Of a stretch of 64,000 nucleotides of DNA, positions 11,576 to 22,274 are shown piece by piece; the first letter of the stretch is position 1, and each line of letters begins with the position of its first letter. The notes under the pieces were generated by a model, which made no database searches, was not told the origin of the DNA, and saw only the letters and a list, made by a program, of their open reading frames with translations. The translations under genes were made by a program, and so were the position numbers. Source of the stretch: Dipteris shenzhenensis. Taxonomy: Eukaryota > Polypodiophyta > Polypodiopsida > Gleicheniales. The stretch lies in the NCBI GenBank assembly GCA_047967505.1, contig CM106539.1; one strand, given 5' to 3'.

Positions 11576-12440
11576 ATGGTGAGGTTAAGATCGTTCGCAT
11601 TGTAAGCCAAGGCGGTGGTCACACACAAGAACTAGCGTGGTAGTCCCACTATTCTGTGAACCACCACATGTCATGCACTCTATGCATGTCCCACGGTAAA
11701 GGCATGGAGTGCCATGTGTTGACTAGTGTCCAGAATGATTGTATGCTTATGGAGTAACAGTTTAGAGTGCCATGTATTGAGATCTCCACAGTGTTCAAAA
11801 TGATTATGCCAACAAATTTTGACCGATTGTGTCAAATCGTTATGCCAGTGTGGCAACCCTGCAAGAGCACAAGACTGCCCAAATTAAAAATCTCACCCAC
11901 CAATGTGTTGTAACACAACCCCCAAAGTGCCCCAAAAATAGTTCCATGATTGGCTACACCCAAGCCTACATTGATCCAAATGCTGTTTTGCCAATGAATC
12001 ATGTATCTTGGACTACACAAGATATTTAAAAAGTTTTAAAAGCATGCAATAATTGTTCTACAAATAAGAAGCAAGTATTCATTTGAAAGTATCTACTTGA
12101 CCTTTCACCAAACCAAATAAGGGGTGTCAAATAATCATTGCAATTCTGCACATACATCTAAGGACACCACACTCAGTAAATTTTTGTTATTTGGTTGGAA
12201 AGGCAAACTTTTTGAAAATTTGCAGTCCACACTTATGGAGCTACTGCATGGTCATCTGTTATTATCTTTTTGAATGCTTTCTGTTACAATCTTTTTTCCT
12301 CACAAATCATTACCGGGGGGTGAGGGGGGGAAGGGGAGAGAGGCAATATTTTTTTCCAAGCCTAGTGCTTGAAATAACAACCACTATGTTGATTGTCTAC
12401 TGCTTAATCATTATGTTGGTTGAAATAACAATGCTGTTGT
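11576..12440. other. Gene-free stretch
   Basis: No coding frame above noise, no RNA gene and no recognised repeat family seen. Short low-complexity G-rich runs occur near 12316-12340. Confidence 0.5.
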
Positions 12441-12442
12441 GT

Positions 12443-12518
12443 TTTTTTCTCCCAAATTGTTATGCTAGTTGATTGTCATTTAAATCTTAAGAAATTTGGG
12501 ATGGAGGGAGGGGGGGGA

Positions 12519-12549
<31 letters not shown>

Positions 12550-12550
12550 G

Positions 12551-12595
<45 letters not shown>

Positions 12596-12599
12596 CAGG

Positions 12600-12651
<52 letters not shown>

Positions 12652-12653
12652 GG

Positions 12654-12697
<44 letters not shown>

Positions 12698-12743
12698 AGG
12701 GGGAGAGGGGGAGAGGGGGGGCGAGGAGGGGGAGAGGGGGAGG

Positions 12744-12794
<51 letters not shown>

Positions 12795-12835
12795 AGAGGG
12801 GGAGAGAGAGAAAGAGAGAGAGAGGGAGGGAGAGA

Positions 12836-12898
<63 letters not shown>

Positions 12899-12974
12899 TG
12901 CTATCTTTTTTTCTCCCAAATTGTTACGCTAGTTAATTATTGTCATTTACATCTTAAGAAATTTGGGAGGGAGG

Positions 12975-13043
<69 letters not shown>
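12443..13043 (+). repeat. Giant GA microsatellite block with duplicated flanks
   Basis: An impure (GA)n/(GGGA)n tract covers about 12519-12895 and a purer (GA)n tract covers about 12980-13043. Each is preceded by nearly the same ~75-bp unique sequence (CTCCCAAATTGTTATGCTAG at about 12450, again at about 12912). The whole flank-plus-GA unit was therefore duplicated in tandem. Long Arg/Glu or Ser/Leu frames across it are artefacts. Confidence 0.9.
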
Positions 13044-13045
<2 letters not shown>

Positions 13046-13552
13046 GTAGCCACTGCGAGTGTCTAGTTGGGAACCTATGTACCGTAACTTGAACAATCTG
13101 AAGCTTGCGTATCATTCTTTTAATTTGTTGCCTTGCTAAAAACTTCACATGAAGCAAGGCTCACCATCTTCATCCATTTTCTAAAATCTTCACCTCAAGC
13201 AAGCTAATCAAGTCACTACATGATTGGGTGCAACCACATCTATGTATATGTGATATAGTAGGTTTAGTGGGCACATATCGTGTGCTACATAGTTCATACA
13301 ATGCAGCAATGGTGCATGGTGTGTGATATAGCACATTTAGTGTGATACATTGAATGTGTTTTGTGTGCAATGTGCTACATTAATGGTCTTGGTGTTCCAA
13401 AGTCCCAATCCTAGCACATGAAAAGAAACCTACATCCTTGCCACAATGGCAAGTTGCTTTTGTCACTTGTTAGCCTTTGATGAAATCATAGATCTTTCCC
13501 ATAACAGTTTGCCACCTCCAATGGAACAAGAGCAAGATGAAAGGAGTTGCAT

Positions 13553-13554
<2 letters not shown>

Positions 13555-13584
<30 letters not shown>
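13555..13584 (+). repeat. (CT)n microsatellite
   Basis: Uninterrupted CT dinucleotides, about 14 units. Confidence 0.9.
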
Positions 13585-13587
<3 letters not shown>

Positions 13588-14815
13588 CATCTGGAACTAT
13601 AATGGTACCTTATGGTTAGAAAATGGTGATGAATAGCTCATCCCCAGTGTTGTTGCTTTTAGTCTTTGTATCTTTCTTAGAGTTTTGATTTTATATCTTT
13701 TTGTCAGCCACCACCTTTCAGCACTCCTTAGCATAGTAGCCCATCTTGTTTTGTAAAATAAGCATTTAACTTACTCCACCTTTGAATCAAAATATCCTTT
13801 TGTGCGGTCATTCTCCTTTGGAGATCCAGACTTTCCTTTGGTTTTTGATAGAGAATCGATAGCCTTTTTGGTGTCAATGCTATGACAAAACCATGATCTG
13901 ACATCAATGCTATGACAAAACCATGATCCAAGCCAACTGATCTCTCAAGGCATTGAATTTCTCAAGAATTCTACCACTTAGCCTTTTGTCATTTGTCTCA
14001 TCATGGTCTTTGAGAATGATCCACTTCCATTGAGCATTAGAGGGCATCTAAGTCAAAAGAATTACTTAATTCTTGGTGGTTGGATAGTTACTATACAAGC
14101 ATTTGCATCCCTCCCTTTCCATCCCTAAGTGATGCTTAATCCACATGGTCATTGGTTGGGGCTTCACATAGCTACTATCTAGGACCTTCCATAATATCCA
14201 GGATGTCAAGAGCCGATTGTCCTAACCTTCCATTCCAAAAAGCTACTTAGGTCGATCAAGTTTTCCTTCCCCAAAGTTGGGGATGGGAAGGTTTATGGTT
14301 GAGGCAGTCTGAAGTTGACACTCCTTGCTGAATAAGACTATATTGAGAACAAAACTGTTCTCTGCAAAGACATCAAATAGAATACATTTTTCCATCCAGA
14401 AGCCCAGAAGAACTTCTTGCAAACGTTGTGTGCAAGTGCTACCCAGGTTTACCAGGACAGTGTCTTGGTTGCAAGAAGATGGGCCGCCTGATTGATCCAC
14501 TCCAAAAGTGTGCTGAGATGTTCAGCGTGGACATGTCCTTCATATTGCAGTGGGCACGGAGCCGGTGTCCACCTTGGTACGCTGTCGCACGAACACGAAC
14601 TACTTGCCCTCCAAACCCGCCTCAAATTCACAAAAGGCACTTTTTTTGGAACACGCACCCACCCATAGGCGAGCCTTGTTTCCCGCTTCCTCGTCCTCAT
14701 GAGTTGGAACGTGCACAGGCTCCACGATCGTGCATGTAGTTAGCCGCCGTAGTACTTGATCCTTCACTAGGAGTTGCAAAGGGCAGTGGTGGACTTCCTT
14801 TTGATATAGGGGCAC
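13585..14815. other. Gene-free stretch upstream of the LINE
   Basis: Only short frames without recognisable domains. A cysteine-containing plus-strand frame (CLGCKKMGRLIDPLQKC, about 14455-14510) faintly resembles a LINE ORF1 zinc knuckle but lacks the spacing to support that. Confidence 0.35.
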
Positions 14816-16953
14816 ATGTTCTCATCATCAAACATCCAATGGCGTCATCACTTTCTTTCAAGGAGAGGCCCGAAGGTGTGGTCTCCTATCGTAGGATGGA
14901 GCAAAGGGGTCTGCATCTCAGTCTCCCAGGCGATGGCCCCAGTAATCTACAATCAAGGGATCTTATCTCGGGGCGGGAAATTTGGATGGGAGTCAGGATG
15001 GGAGAGTCCAGGATTGGGATCCTGAATGTGTATGCCCTGGTGTGTAGACACCCCACACCATTGGGCCTTGATCGATAGGCACAGCGGGATCTGCAGGGTA
15101 TCTTGCACACCGATCCACAAGAGATTTTAGAGCTGACCATGGATTTCTACAGCCAACTCTTTCAGGCGGAGAGGGTGACCCCAGCTTGCCTTGTGGCTCG
15201 TGAGTTCGGTTTCTCAGATAGATGGATTAGTGGAGTCTCTGCACTCTATGCGGGGACCTCTAGTCAGATGCTTATAGGTGGACACACGTGCAAGGCCTTC
15301 TTTCTCTCACGCCACTCAGTCTGCGAGGGCTGTCCCCTAGCTCCCTTTCTCTTCCTTTTTGTGGTTGAGGCATTGGGCTACTACTTGAGATCGCAGGTGG
15401 CACGGGCCTCACAAGGTTGAGGCTCCCAAATTAGATAAGAGGAGGAGCTGTTGGATTCTGAGTTTGCAGATGACACAGCCTTGTATATAGAGGGCACCAC
15501 AGTGAGCTTGGAGAGATTTTGGGGAGCCTTGGCTATTTATTGTGAGGCCTCCGCTGCACGGATCAACTAGACAAAATCCATCGGTTTCTTCACAGGCTAT
15601 GAGGAGACACAGGAGATTCGAGAGTGGGGGAGTTCCTTTGACTTCTGCTAGATCCCGCAGGGCAGATAGCGAGATACCTCGGATGCCAGGTGGGTATTGA
15701 TATTACAGCAGAGCAACAGATCACCCCAGTTCTTGAGAGTGTTTGGCGCAAGCTTCTCTATTGGAGCTCGCCAAATTCTCCCTAGCGGACCGTGTCTTAG
15801 TAGCAAACTAGGTCCTTTCTTGCCATGGCCTAGTACATTGCCTCATACTGGTGCTTTCACAGAGGGTGCATTGGACAACCCCGACGCTTGGTTTGGAATC
15901 TCCTTTGGACAGGTTTAGACACGGCACAAGGAACGCCGAAGCCTTAGCCACTTGGCAGACGGTGATTATGCCGAAGGCATTGGGAGGCTTCGGTATCATT
16001 GATTCGGAGACACAGAGTAGAGCCCTCTTGGGCAAGTTGGTGGTGTGTGGCCTCACCCCTGGTATAGAGCCCTAGAAGCTCCTCTTACAACAACGAGGGC
16101 TTCTTAGGCACACCCCACGCACTGCGGGGCAATGGCAGCATTCACACAGATGGATCTTCTCAAAGGCCCCCCTTATGGGGAAGGGTTCCCCCATGACGAG
16201 GAGCCTCCATAGGGTATGGCAGAGATTAGTAGGGGGTCTCATCCGTGCTTAGCCCTGTTGCAAAGGAGTTGAACGTTAGCCTCTCATTTGGCACCTGAAG
16301 ATCAGAGACTAGGATAGACATATGCTAGGATAGCGGACTCACATTGGATGGGCACAGTGGGATAGTGGTCCGTCTTGCTCCTTTAGTAGATGGAGCAGAT
16401 TACCCATGGAGGTAGAGGTGATGCTTAGAGCCATAGTGCATATGCAAGGGGCAAGGCAACAGATGAAGGAGATTGATCGAGCCATCCTTGAGTCTTGGTG
16501 GGAGGGACTCATGTGGATCGACAGCAGTTGGTTGGATCAAATTTTATCAGACTGGGGTCCCTTTGAGGATGATGATTCAGCGAGGGGGCAAGCAACCTGG
16601 TTTCTTCTGTGTAGCACCCGGAGGCCTACTTCATGCACTTACTGAGATAGACCTAGAGATGGACGAGAGTTTGGATGGGATTCTTTGGCATATGATCAGA
16701 GTTGTGGGCCGCCGATTGGGAAAGGAGTGGCACATTGGTCCTCCCAGCATCCCAGAGCAGGATGCCCCCAGATGGTGCCTCTGGCTTTAGGAAGGAAGGC
16801 CTCTAGGGGAGGTACAATGGGATCTGGGAGAGTGCTTTGGGAAGGTAGTGTCTAAGGGAGGTACAGTGGGATCCAGAAGAGTGGCTTTGGCCTTCCAAGA
16901 TTGGCCTTACTGAGCAGGTGGACAAGGTGCCCTTCTTTTCCTATACCACTCGG
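14816..16953 (+). pseudogene. LINE (non-LTR retrotransposon) remnant, left part
   Basis: Plus-strand pieces in LINE order. The end of the endonuclease includes IGILNVYALV (about 15010-15050). The EN-RT linker reads ILELTMDFYSQLFQ (15125-15170). RT follows with FSDRWISGVSALYAG, then CEGCPLAPFLFLF (about 15320-15360) and the catalytic LDSEFADDTALYIEG (about 15450-15490). The post-RT segment reads MPKALGGFGIIDSETQ (about 15970-16015). Stops and internal deletions remove the first RT motifs. It is interrupted at 16954 by a chromovirus LTR and resumes near 25453. Confidence 0.85.
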
Positions 16954-17277
16954 TGTTACGCTCAAGTTGAGGTAACATGACCTGAGAAGGGTCAATGGAA
17001 ACTTTCCTTTAAAGGATCAATGTTTGTATTGTATTTGTTTGGGCTTCACGTAAATGATCAAGAAAGGAATCAAGGTCAAGTCCTTGGTGAGGGTGGCATG
17101 GCACAAGACTAGGTGGATCTAAGGCTAAGGGGTCTAAATGCATTAAATGTGGCAAGGGGAAAATGATTTCAATGTTATCCCAAGAGAGGGGTAAATGATG
17201 CATTGAGGAGATGCCCTCAAATGTAGACATGTGGCATACTAGATCCATCTAGGGAATTGGGGCTTGGTGGAATCTGC
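16954..17277 (+). repeat. Left LTR of the chromovirus, first part
   Basis: Matches the right LTR from 25047 with scattered differences. It is cut at 17277 by the nested element and resumes at about 19927 (AAGCTGGAGCCTTCAC). Confidence 0.85.
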
Positions 17278-17576
17278 TGTTGGTGAAACTGAAAGGGAAG
17301 CAAAGAATGGACACAAAACTCAGAATACTTGCATTACTTGGTTGTAGACTGAAGAAGAGTGAGGTCCTTAAGTAGGCACCTCATACATGCTCAGTGACAT
17401 CACTGATGACCTCAGAGCTCCACAATCATCTCCTCAATCTGCTCCTAGATTCTCTCAATCATCCTATGTGGCTCTCCACCACCTAACTGTGCTTGTGGGC
17501 ACCTAACTGTGCCTCTAGCACTCACACATAGAAACATAAGGTGTGCCTGAGGCATACACCTTGAGATATCCCAACA
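17278..17576 (-). repeat. 3' LTR of the nested gag-only element
   Basis: 299 bp, plus-strand ends TGTTGG and CCCAACA. It is about 98% identical to the other LTR by eye. Confidence 0.92.
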
Positions 17577-17951
17577 AACCCCCCCTCAAGGAAATGCCTC
17601 AGGCTATGTCAAGGATACATCTAGTCTCATAGTTTCTCATGCCATCTCATGGTGGTCAAGGATAAATCTATGGCTAGGTTCTCATGCTAGCAAGGGTTCC
17701 CTTGGGTGTAAGGTAAACAAAAAGGGATACAGAAAGACCTTCTAATGGTTATCTCCCCTACATGTACATGCACACAATGTCTGCAGGAGGTACCATGGAG
17801 CAAAACATACACATGGCCTACATCATAAGGTGACCAGAGGTGTTTACAAAACACACAAAACACAATAGTTTATTTTCATTCATTTTGGAGGACTATCCAG
17901 GCTGAGTACCTTGACATAAAAAGAGAGATCTGGAGCATACATAGAGATGTT

Positions 17952-18776
17952 TTAAAATGCATAATCTTCAAAGGATGCCTCATCTTGTGGAGGCTCATTA
18001 ACTGTAAGTGCATTTTTTGTCTTTGCTTTGTCTCTGCAAAACTTCTCATTATGGTTGTTCTTGCCACAGTGCTTGCATGGATTAATTTTGAAGCAGTCCT
18101 TTGAAAGGTGATTTGTCTTTCCACAGTGATTGCAAGGGGTATACTTGCCCTTCTGGAATTTTACAGCATAAGCAGAGTCATTGCCTTTCCTGAGCTCCAT
18201 ATGCCTTTCTTCTTCTTGGAGAGCAGAGATAATACCTTCAAGATTAGGATTAGGAAGATTTTTCAGAGTGCTCACTATGTGATCATAATGTTTAGGCATA
18301 CTCTTAAGTAACACTGCCATAGCATCATCTGGAGTAATAGGAGAGTTGATAGAAGCTAATTGAGTCATAAGACTCCGCATATAGTTGACATGAGCTGCTA
18401 AAGTAGTACCACTAGCCATCTTCAATTCAAAGAAAGAGATTTTAAGTGATAGTTTAGAGATGTGAGAGCTAGCACCAAAAATCATGTCAAGCTTCTGCCA
18501 AGCTTCCGAAGGAGACTCCAAGTCAGAGATATGGTGAATAAAATCATCTCCTAAAGCAAGAGCAATGATATCGTATGCTTTTTCTTCTCTAGCTGGATCC
18601 CTTGCCGGTCGTGTCGGAGTTGAGGTTTCTCCAGCATTGGAGGCCGTAGAAGTAGCGGTAGGAGTAGGTTTGACAAGTCCCCATAAGTTCTCCCTCATCA
18701 ATGCAAATTTCACCTTCATCTGCCATGTGTGGAAGCCCTTTCCATTGAACTTCTCGAGATTAAATAGGGTAGCCAT
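17952..18776 (-). CDS. gag: Copia Gag polyprotein with two zinc knuckles
   Basis: Structural capsid/nucleocapsid protein of a Copia-type element, acting in the cytoplasm to package element RNA. The frame is uninterrupted. I start at the ATG at 18776 (MATLFNLEKFNGKGFHTWQM), because LEKF.G..F..WQ near the N terminus is typical of Copia gag; the frame stays open 32 codons further upstream. 274 residues. The middle carries the gag-pre region (SEAWQKLDMIFGA, HVNYMRSLMTQLASI, DDAMAVLLKSMPKHY). Near the C terminus are two CX2CX4HX4C knuckles, CNHCGKTNHLSKDC and CKHCGKNNHNEKFC. It ends about 375 bp before the purine tract, with no pol behind it. The absence of stops suggests selection or youth. Confidence 0.92.
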   Translation of the reverse strand: MATLFNLEKFNGKGFHTWQMKVKFALMRENLWGLVKPTPTATSTASNAGETSTPTRPARDPAREEKAYDIIALALGDDFIHHISDLESPSEAWQKLDMIFGASSHISKLSLKISFFELKMASGTTLAAHVNYMRSLMTQLASINSPITPDDAMAVLLKSMPKHYDHIVSTLKNLPNPNLEGIISALQEEERHMELRKGNDSAYAVKFQKGKYTPCNHCGKTNHLSKDCFKINPCKHCGKNNHNEKFCRDKAKTKNALTVNEPPQDEASFEDYAF

Positions 18777-19609
18777 GAGAGGGTCTAACCCAGATATTGG
18801 GCAGTGTCTATCTCTCTTACAAGGCAAAGAATAACTGAAAGACTTCCAAAATATGAGCACTTGATGTAGCAAAGACTAGTGACCAATATTCAATCAATGA
18901 TGCTTCTTCTTACATGCTTCACAGAGGTGGCTTATAATGAGAACTTTCCAATCAAAACCAGGTCTAGTAATTCAAAGAGAAACTGAAGCCACATTGTACT
19001 GATGCTATTGAAAACTTCAAAAACTCAGAAATGCTAGAGTAGCATTTTATGTAGCATCATCTTCAAAAACTTGTCCAAAACTGTCAAAACTAAAAGACTG
19101 AACTTGGAGGGCTTGTAGCTCACTCTTCAAAGCAAAGAAAAGAGGGGTTTCTGAGGCAAAAGAGAGCTGGTATACCACAGAAGATCCTCTGGGAAGAAGA
19201 GGCGCAAAAACGCGTCAGGTCGCCCTATCTTGCCTCTTCAAAGTCGACTGGTTTTTCTCTGTTTTCTCCTTGAATATGCAGCCATTGCTGCTCAGATTTC
19301 AGCACAGGATAGCTCTAGGTATGGACCAGCTTCCCCTGAAAGGAATTAGAGAAGTATGGAGTGTTCTCAGAGAAAACGCAGGAAGAAGGGTCGACGATCT
19401 GCTTGAAATGGCGACGAGCAGAGGCGACAATTCGTTGATTCCTTTCAGCCAAGGGTTCGCCCCTTTGAGGTGGATCTCTAGCAGGAAGGGCGTGGAGAAT
19501 GGCAGAGAAAGGGAGGAGAACAAGCTTAAGCAAATTTTGGGAAGAAGAGGGAGAGATGGTGAAGAAGAAGATGATGATGTGGCAGAAATGGGCTCAAGGG
19601 GGATCAAAT

Positions 19610-19622
19610 GGCTCTGATACCA
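19610..19622 (-). other. Primer-binding site of the nested gag-only element
   Basis: The minus strand reads TGGTATCAGAGCC immediately inside the 5' LTR, matching the initiator-Met tRNA 3' end. Confidence 0.92.
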
Positions 19623-19921
19623 TGTTGATGAAATTGAAAGGGAAGCAAAGAATGGACACAAAACTCAAAATACTTGCATTACTTGGTTGTAGAATGAAGA
19701 AGAGTGAGGTCCTTAAGTAGGCACCTCATACATGCTCACTGACATCACTGATGACCTCAGAGCTCCACAATCATCTCCTCAATCTGCTCCTAGATTCTCT
19801 CAATCATCCTATGTGGCTCTCCACCACCTAACTGTGCTTGTGGGCACCTAACTGTGCCTCTAGCACTCACACATAGAAACATAAGGTGTGCCTGAGGCAT
19901 ACACCTTGAGATATCCCAACA
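19623..19921 (-). repeat. 5' LTR of the nested gag-only element
   Basis: 299 bp, the partner of 17278-17576. For this minus-strand element it is the promoter-bearing LTR. Confidence 0.92.
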
Positions 19922-19926
19922 TATGC

Positions 19927-20120
19927 AAGCTGGAGCCTTCACGTATGTGGGCTATTTGAAGAGTTTGCTACCACCGAGGTTGGCTGGGAGGAAATTTACA
20001 TGTGCCTGATTGAAGGTGTGAGCATATGATTGGCGGAGCATCGAGCTATGCTAAATTCTAGCAAATTGTTTGCATCGTCTGGTTCATGCTATCTAGTAGT
20101 TCATCAACATTGGAGACGCG
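19927..20120 (+). repeat. Left LTR of the chromovirus, second part
   Basis: 19927-19995 matches 25370-25452 of the right LTR (GTGGGCTATTTGAAGAG, then GGGAGGAAATTTAC). The remaining bases up to a PBS-like site at about 20123 have no counterpart in the right LTR, so the exact LTR end is uncertain. Confidence 0.55.
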
Positions 20121-20420
20121 TTGGATATCAGAGTGGCGCACGTGCAGGTTTATGGTTTGTTTCCTTCAAGGCTTCTTGGCATCGTGGGGGCTAGCTATTG
20201 CACATGACGTGCACTCCACGAGATGAAGCACCCAGCCTATTTAGATGGTTCGTAACTAGCTGGCGGAACTTTGGTTAATACCAAAGGCTGGAGCGGAACA
20301 TCATATGGTTGTTGGCGTTCGAATTGTGGGTCAATTATTTTGTAAAGTTCATGCGTTACAATAGTCAAATGGCTTTGCTAGTCGTGGGCTCGGCTATTAG
20401 GCCTAGTAGTCTGCGGAGCT

Positions 20421-20726
20421 ATGTGCAATAGACTTAGCTTCAGCTCTTCGTCTCTTTGGAAGCTGACTTACTATTTGCCATACAAGATCGCTGTATGTGG
20501 GTTCTCCCCTCGCCTTTGCATAGTATCCATGACTGATGATCCTCATCCCATCATGTCAAGCGTTGTATCTATCAGCTACTCTGATCTTGAGGATAAGAAC
20601 GCTGACATATCGAAGGAATTGGAGGCAAGATTTGGGCCTGATGGTCTAGGCATCGTTGATGTCTCTGGGGTGGTTGCAGGACAAATTATAAATACAGATT
20701 GGGAGTGGCTTACAGGGACTAGTTGA
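20421..20726 (+). pseudogene. Captured fragment like the start of a 2-oxoglutarate/Fe(II) oxygenase gene
   Basis: An open frame of 101 codons contains MTDDPHPIMSS (from 20529), then VVSISYSDLEDKNADISKEL and EARFGPDGLGIVDVSGV. The pattern SYSDL-(D/N)-DLS-KIEE-FGP-GLGI-VSGVP is, as I recall it, the N terminus of a conserved plant family annotated as 2-oxoglutarate/Fe(II)-dependent oxygenase-like proteins. After VSGV the family resemblance stops abruptly, as expected at an exon end. It sits between the left LTR and gag of the chromovirus and has nothing to do with retroelement proteins. The likeliest explanation is host-exon capture. No catalytic His/Asp residues are included, so the fragment itself cannot be an enzyme. 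Confidence 0.5.
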
Positions 20727-21187
20727 TCTCTTCATGTAGCAAAAATATGACCAGGGAGCTTTCTATGTCTTTTAAGTTTTGTTGGGGTATATGCTAGTTT
20801 ATTTGCCCTCGGTGTTTGAGTTATTTGAGATTGCATATATTTCCCTAGTATAGGGAAAAGAGATTCATCTTGGTTCTCAACTATTTTCAGTTGATGGTTA
20901 CGCCTGTTTAGACACCTTTTGTGGTTATGAGATTGAAAAGCAGTTTCTAAATACGGTTTTAGGCGGTGTTTTATTTGTTTTAAACATTAAAAAAACACCC
21001 CCATCAACCTAAATGGAAGTAGAAGAAGAAGCTTCTAGGGTGGATCCTATAGACCCAGCTGACCCCGCAAGTGTCACGCCCAGCAGGCCATACACTATCT
21101 GGTAGAATTCCATTATTGGAGGATGCCTTGCAACAGATTTTAGCACAATAGTTACAAGCAAATGTAGGGCAATCTGAGCTCAGGAAA

Positions 21188-22157
21188 ATGGTTCATAGTA
21201 TGTCTACTAGACCATCTCGTAAAGAGAAAGGTAAAGTTCCAATGGAGCCTGAATCTAGTGTTCATACGGTCGAGCCTAGGAGGGCTAAGGTGCCTAATAT
21301 TGCCAATTATAGGCTAGAAAAGTATTATGGTCGGATGTCTGACCGTAGTTCCGATATCATAGAGACCTAGTTACATAAATGGGACGAGGCCTTCGCCATT
21401 TGTGAAATCAGGAATGATATGAAGAAAATCCGCGAGGCCACCCATATGTTTAATGAGGCAACGGATCGATGGTGGATAAAACAACAAAAAGATGGAGTGG
21501 CATCCACTACTTGGGAGGGGTTTAAAAAAGAATTTAGAAAACACTTCTTACCTCCTAACGAAGCATCCCGAGCTTGGTATCAGTATTGAAATCTTCATCA
21601 GAGAAATTTATCAATGGCAGAATACACTGATAAGTTCAGAGAAAGTGTAATGAAAGTTTATGAACCTCTACCTCAATCAATCCAGGTACAAGACTGAATG
21701 ATCGGATCAAGATGGAAGTTTGGGCTAAGTATGCGAACATGCTAGATGAAGCAATTGCCATAGCCCTAAACTATGAGGATGCAAAAGGGAACAGATAGGG
21801 AGTGCCTCACAGCCTAGTGGTCAAGCCAAGCAGGCGAAGCTAGTTGAGACTCCTAAACCAAGTACCACCATTGGAACGAAAAGAAAAGTAACACCAATGG
21901 CAGCCCGGGCTTGGTTGAAGTCTTCTTTGAACCCAAAGCAAAGAGAAAAAGCAAGGAGAGAAGGCTTGTGTTTTGGATGCCTTCAGCCTCATCAATGGAA
22001 AGATTGTCCACGAAACAAGGATTGTCGGATGGCTAAGATGGTGATCTTAGAATGCGACGTGAAAATGGAGGGAAGTCCCAGAGCAAAACAAATGCAGATT
22101 CAGCTAGCAGGATCTTCTCAAAGGTCAGTACCTGTTTTGTTATGTGTCTGTTGCTAA
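21188..22157 (+). pseudogene. gag: Chromovirus gag with zinc knuckle, frameshifted
   Basis: Pieces in order: LEKYYGRMSDRSSDIIET before a TAG at about 21368; then WDEAFAICEIRNDMKKI and TTWEGFKKEFRKHFLPPNEA, the conserved Gypsy capsid core, with a further stop near 21589; then the nucleocapsid CFGCLQPHQWKDC (about 21970-22010). The knuckle is CX2CX3HX4C, one residue short of the usual CX2CX4HX4C, which may weaken zinc binding. Stops and frame changes show the gene is dead. Confidence 0.8.
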
Positions 22158-22274
22158 GCTAGTAACTACTGCACTTGATAATGTCCTATCAAAGCCCGCA
22201 ACAACGGGGTATACAGCCTTTAACGATACGGAGTTAATTAAGATGAAGGGCAAGTAGCTAATCATGACGTCATT

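Larger units (their letters stand above)
17278..19921 (-). mobile_element. Gag-only Copia element (TR-GAG type), intact ends
   Basis: 299-bp LTRs at 17278-17576 and 19623-19921 differ at about five positions. On the minus strand the 5' LTR is followed directly by the primer site TGGTATCAGAGCC (19622-19610), and a purine tract TTGAGGGGGG precedes the 3' LTR (17577-17590). Flanking 5-mers are TCTGC (17273-17277) and TATGC (19922-19926), a target duplication with one mismatch. The interior holds a single complete gag frame and no protease, integrase or RT. It matches the described class of terminal-repeat retrotransposons with only a GAG domain. Confidence 0.92.

Noticed and set aside
12462-12936. 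Long Arg/Glu-rich and Ser/Leu-rich open frames
   Set aside because: They are simple translations of the GA microsatellite and open in several frames at once.
17578-19609. Possible pol of the nested Copia element
   Set aside because: After gag there are only about 375 bp to the purine tract, and no protease, integrase or RT motif occurs on either strand.
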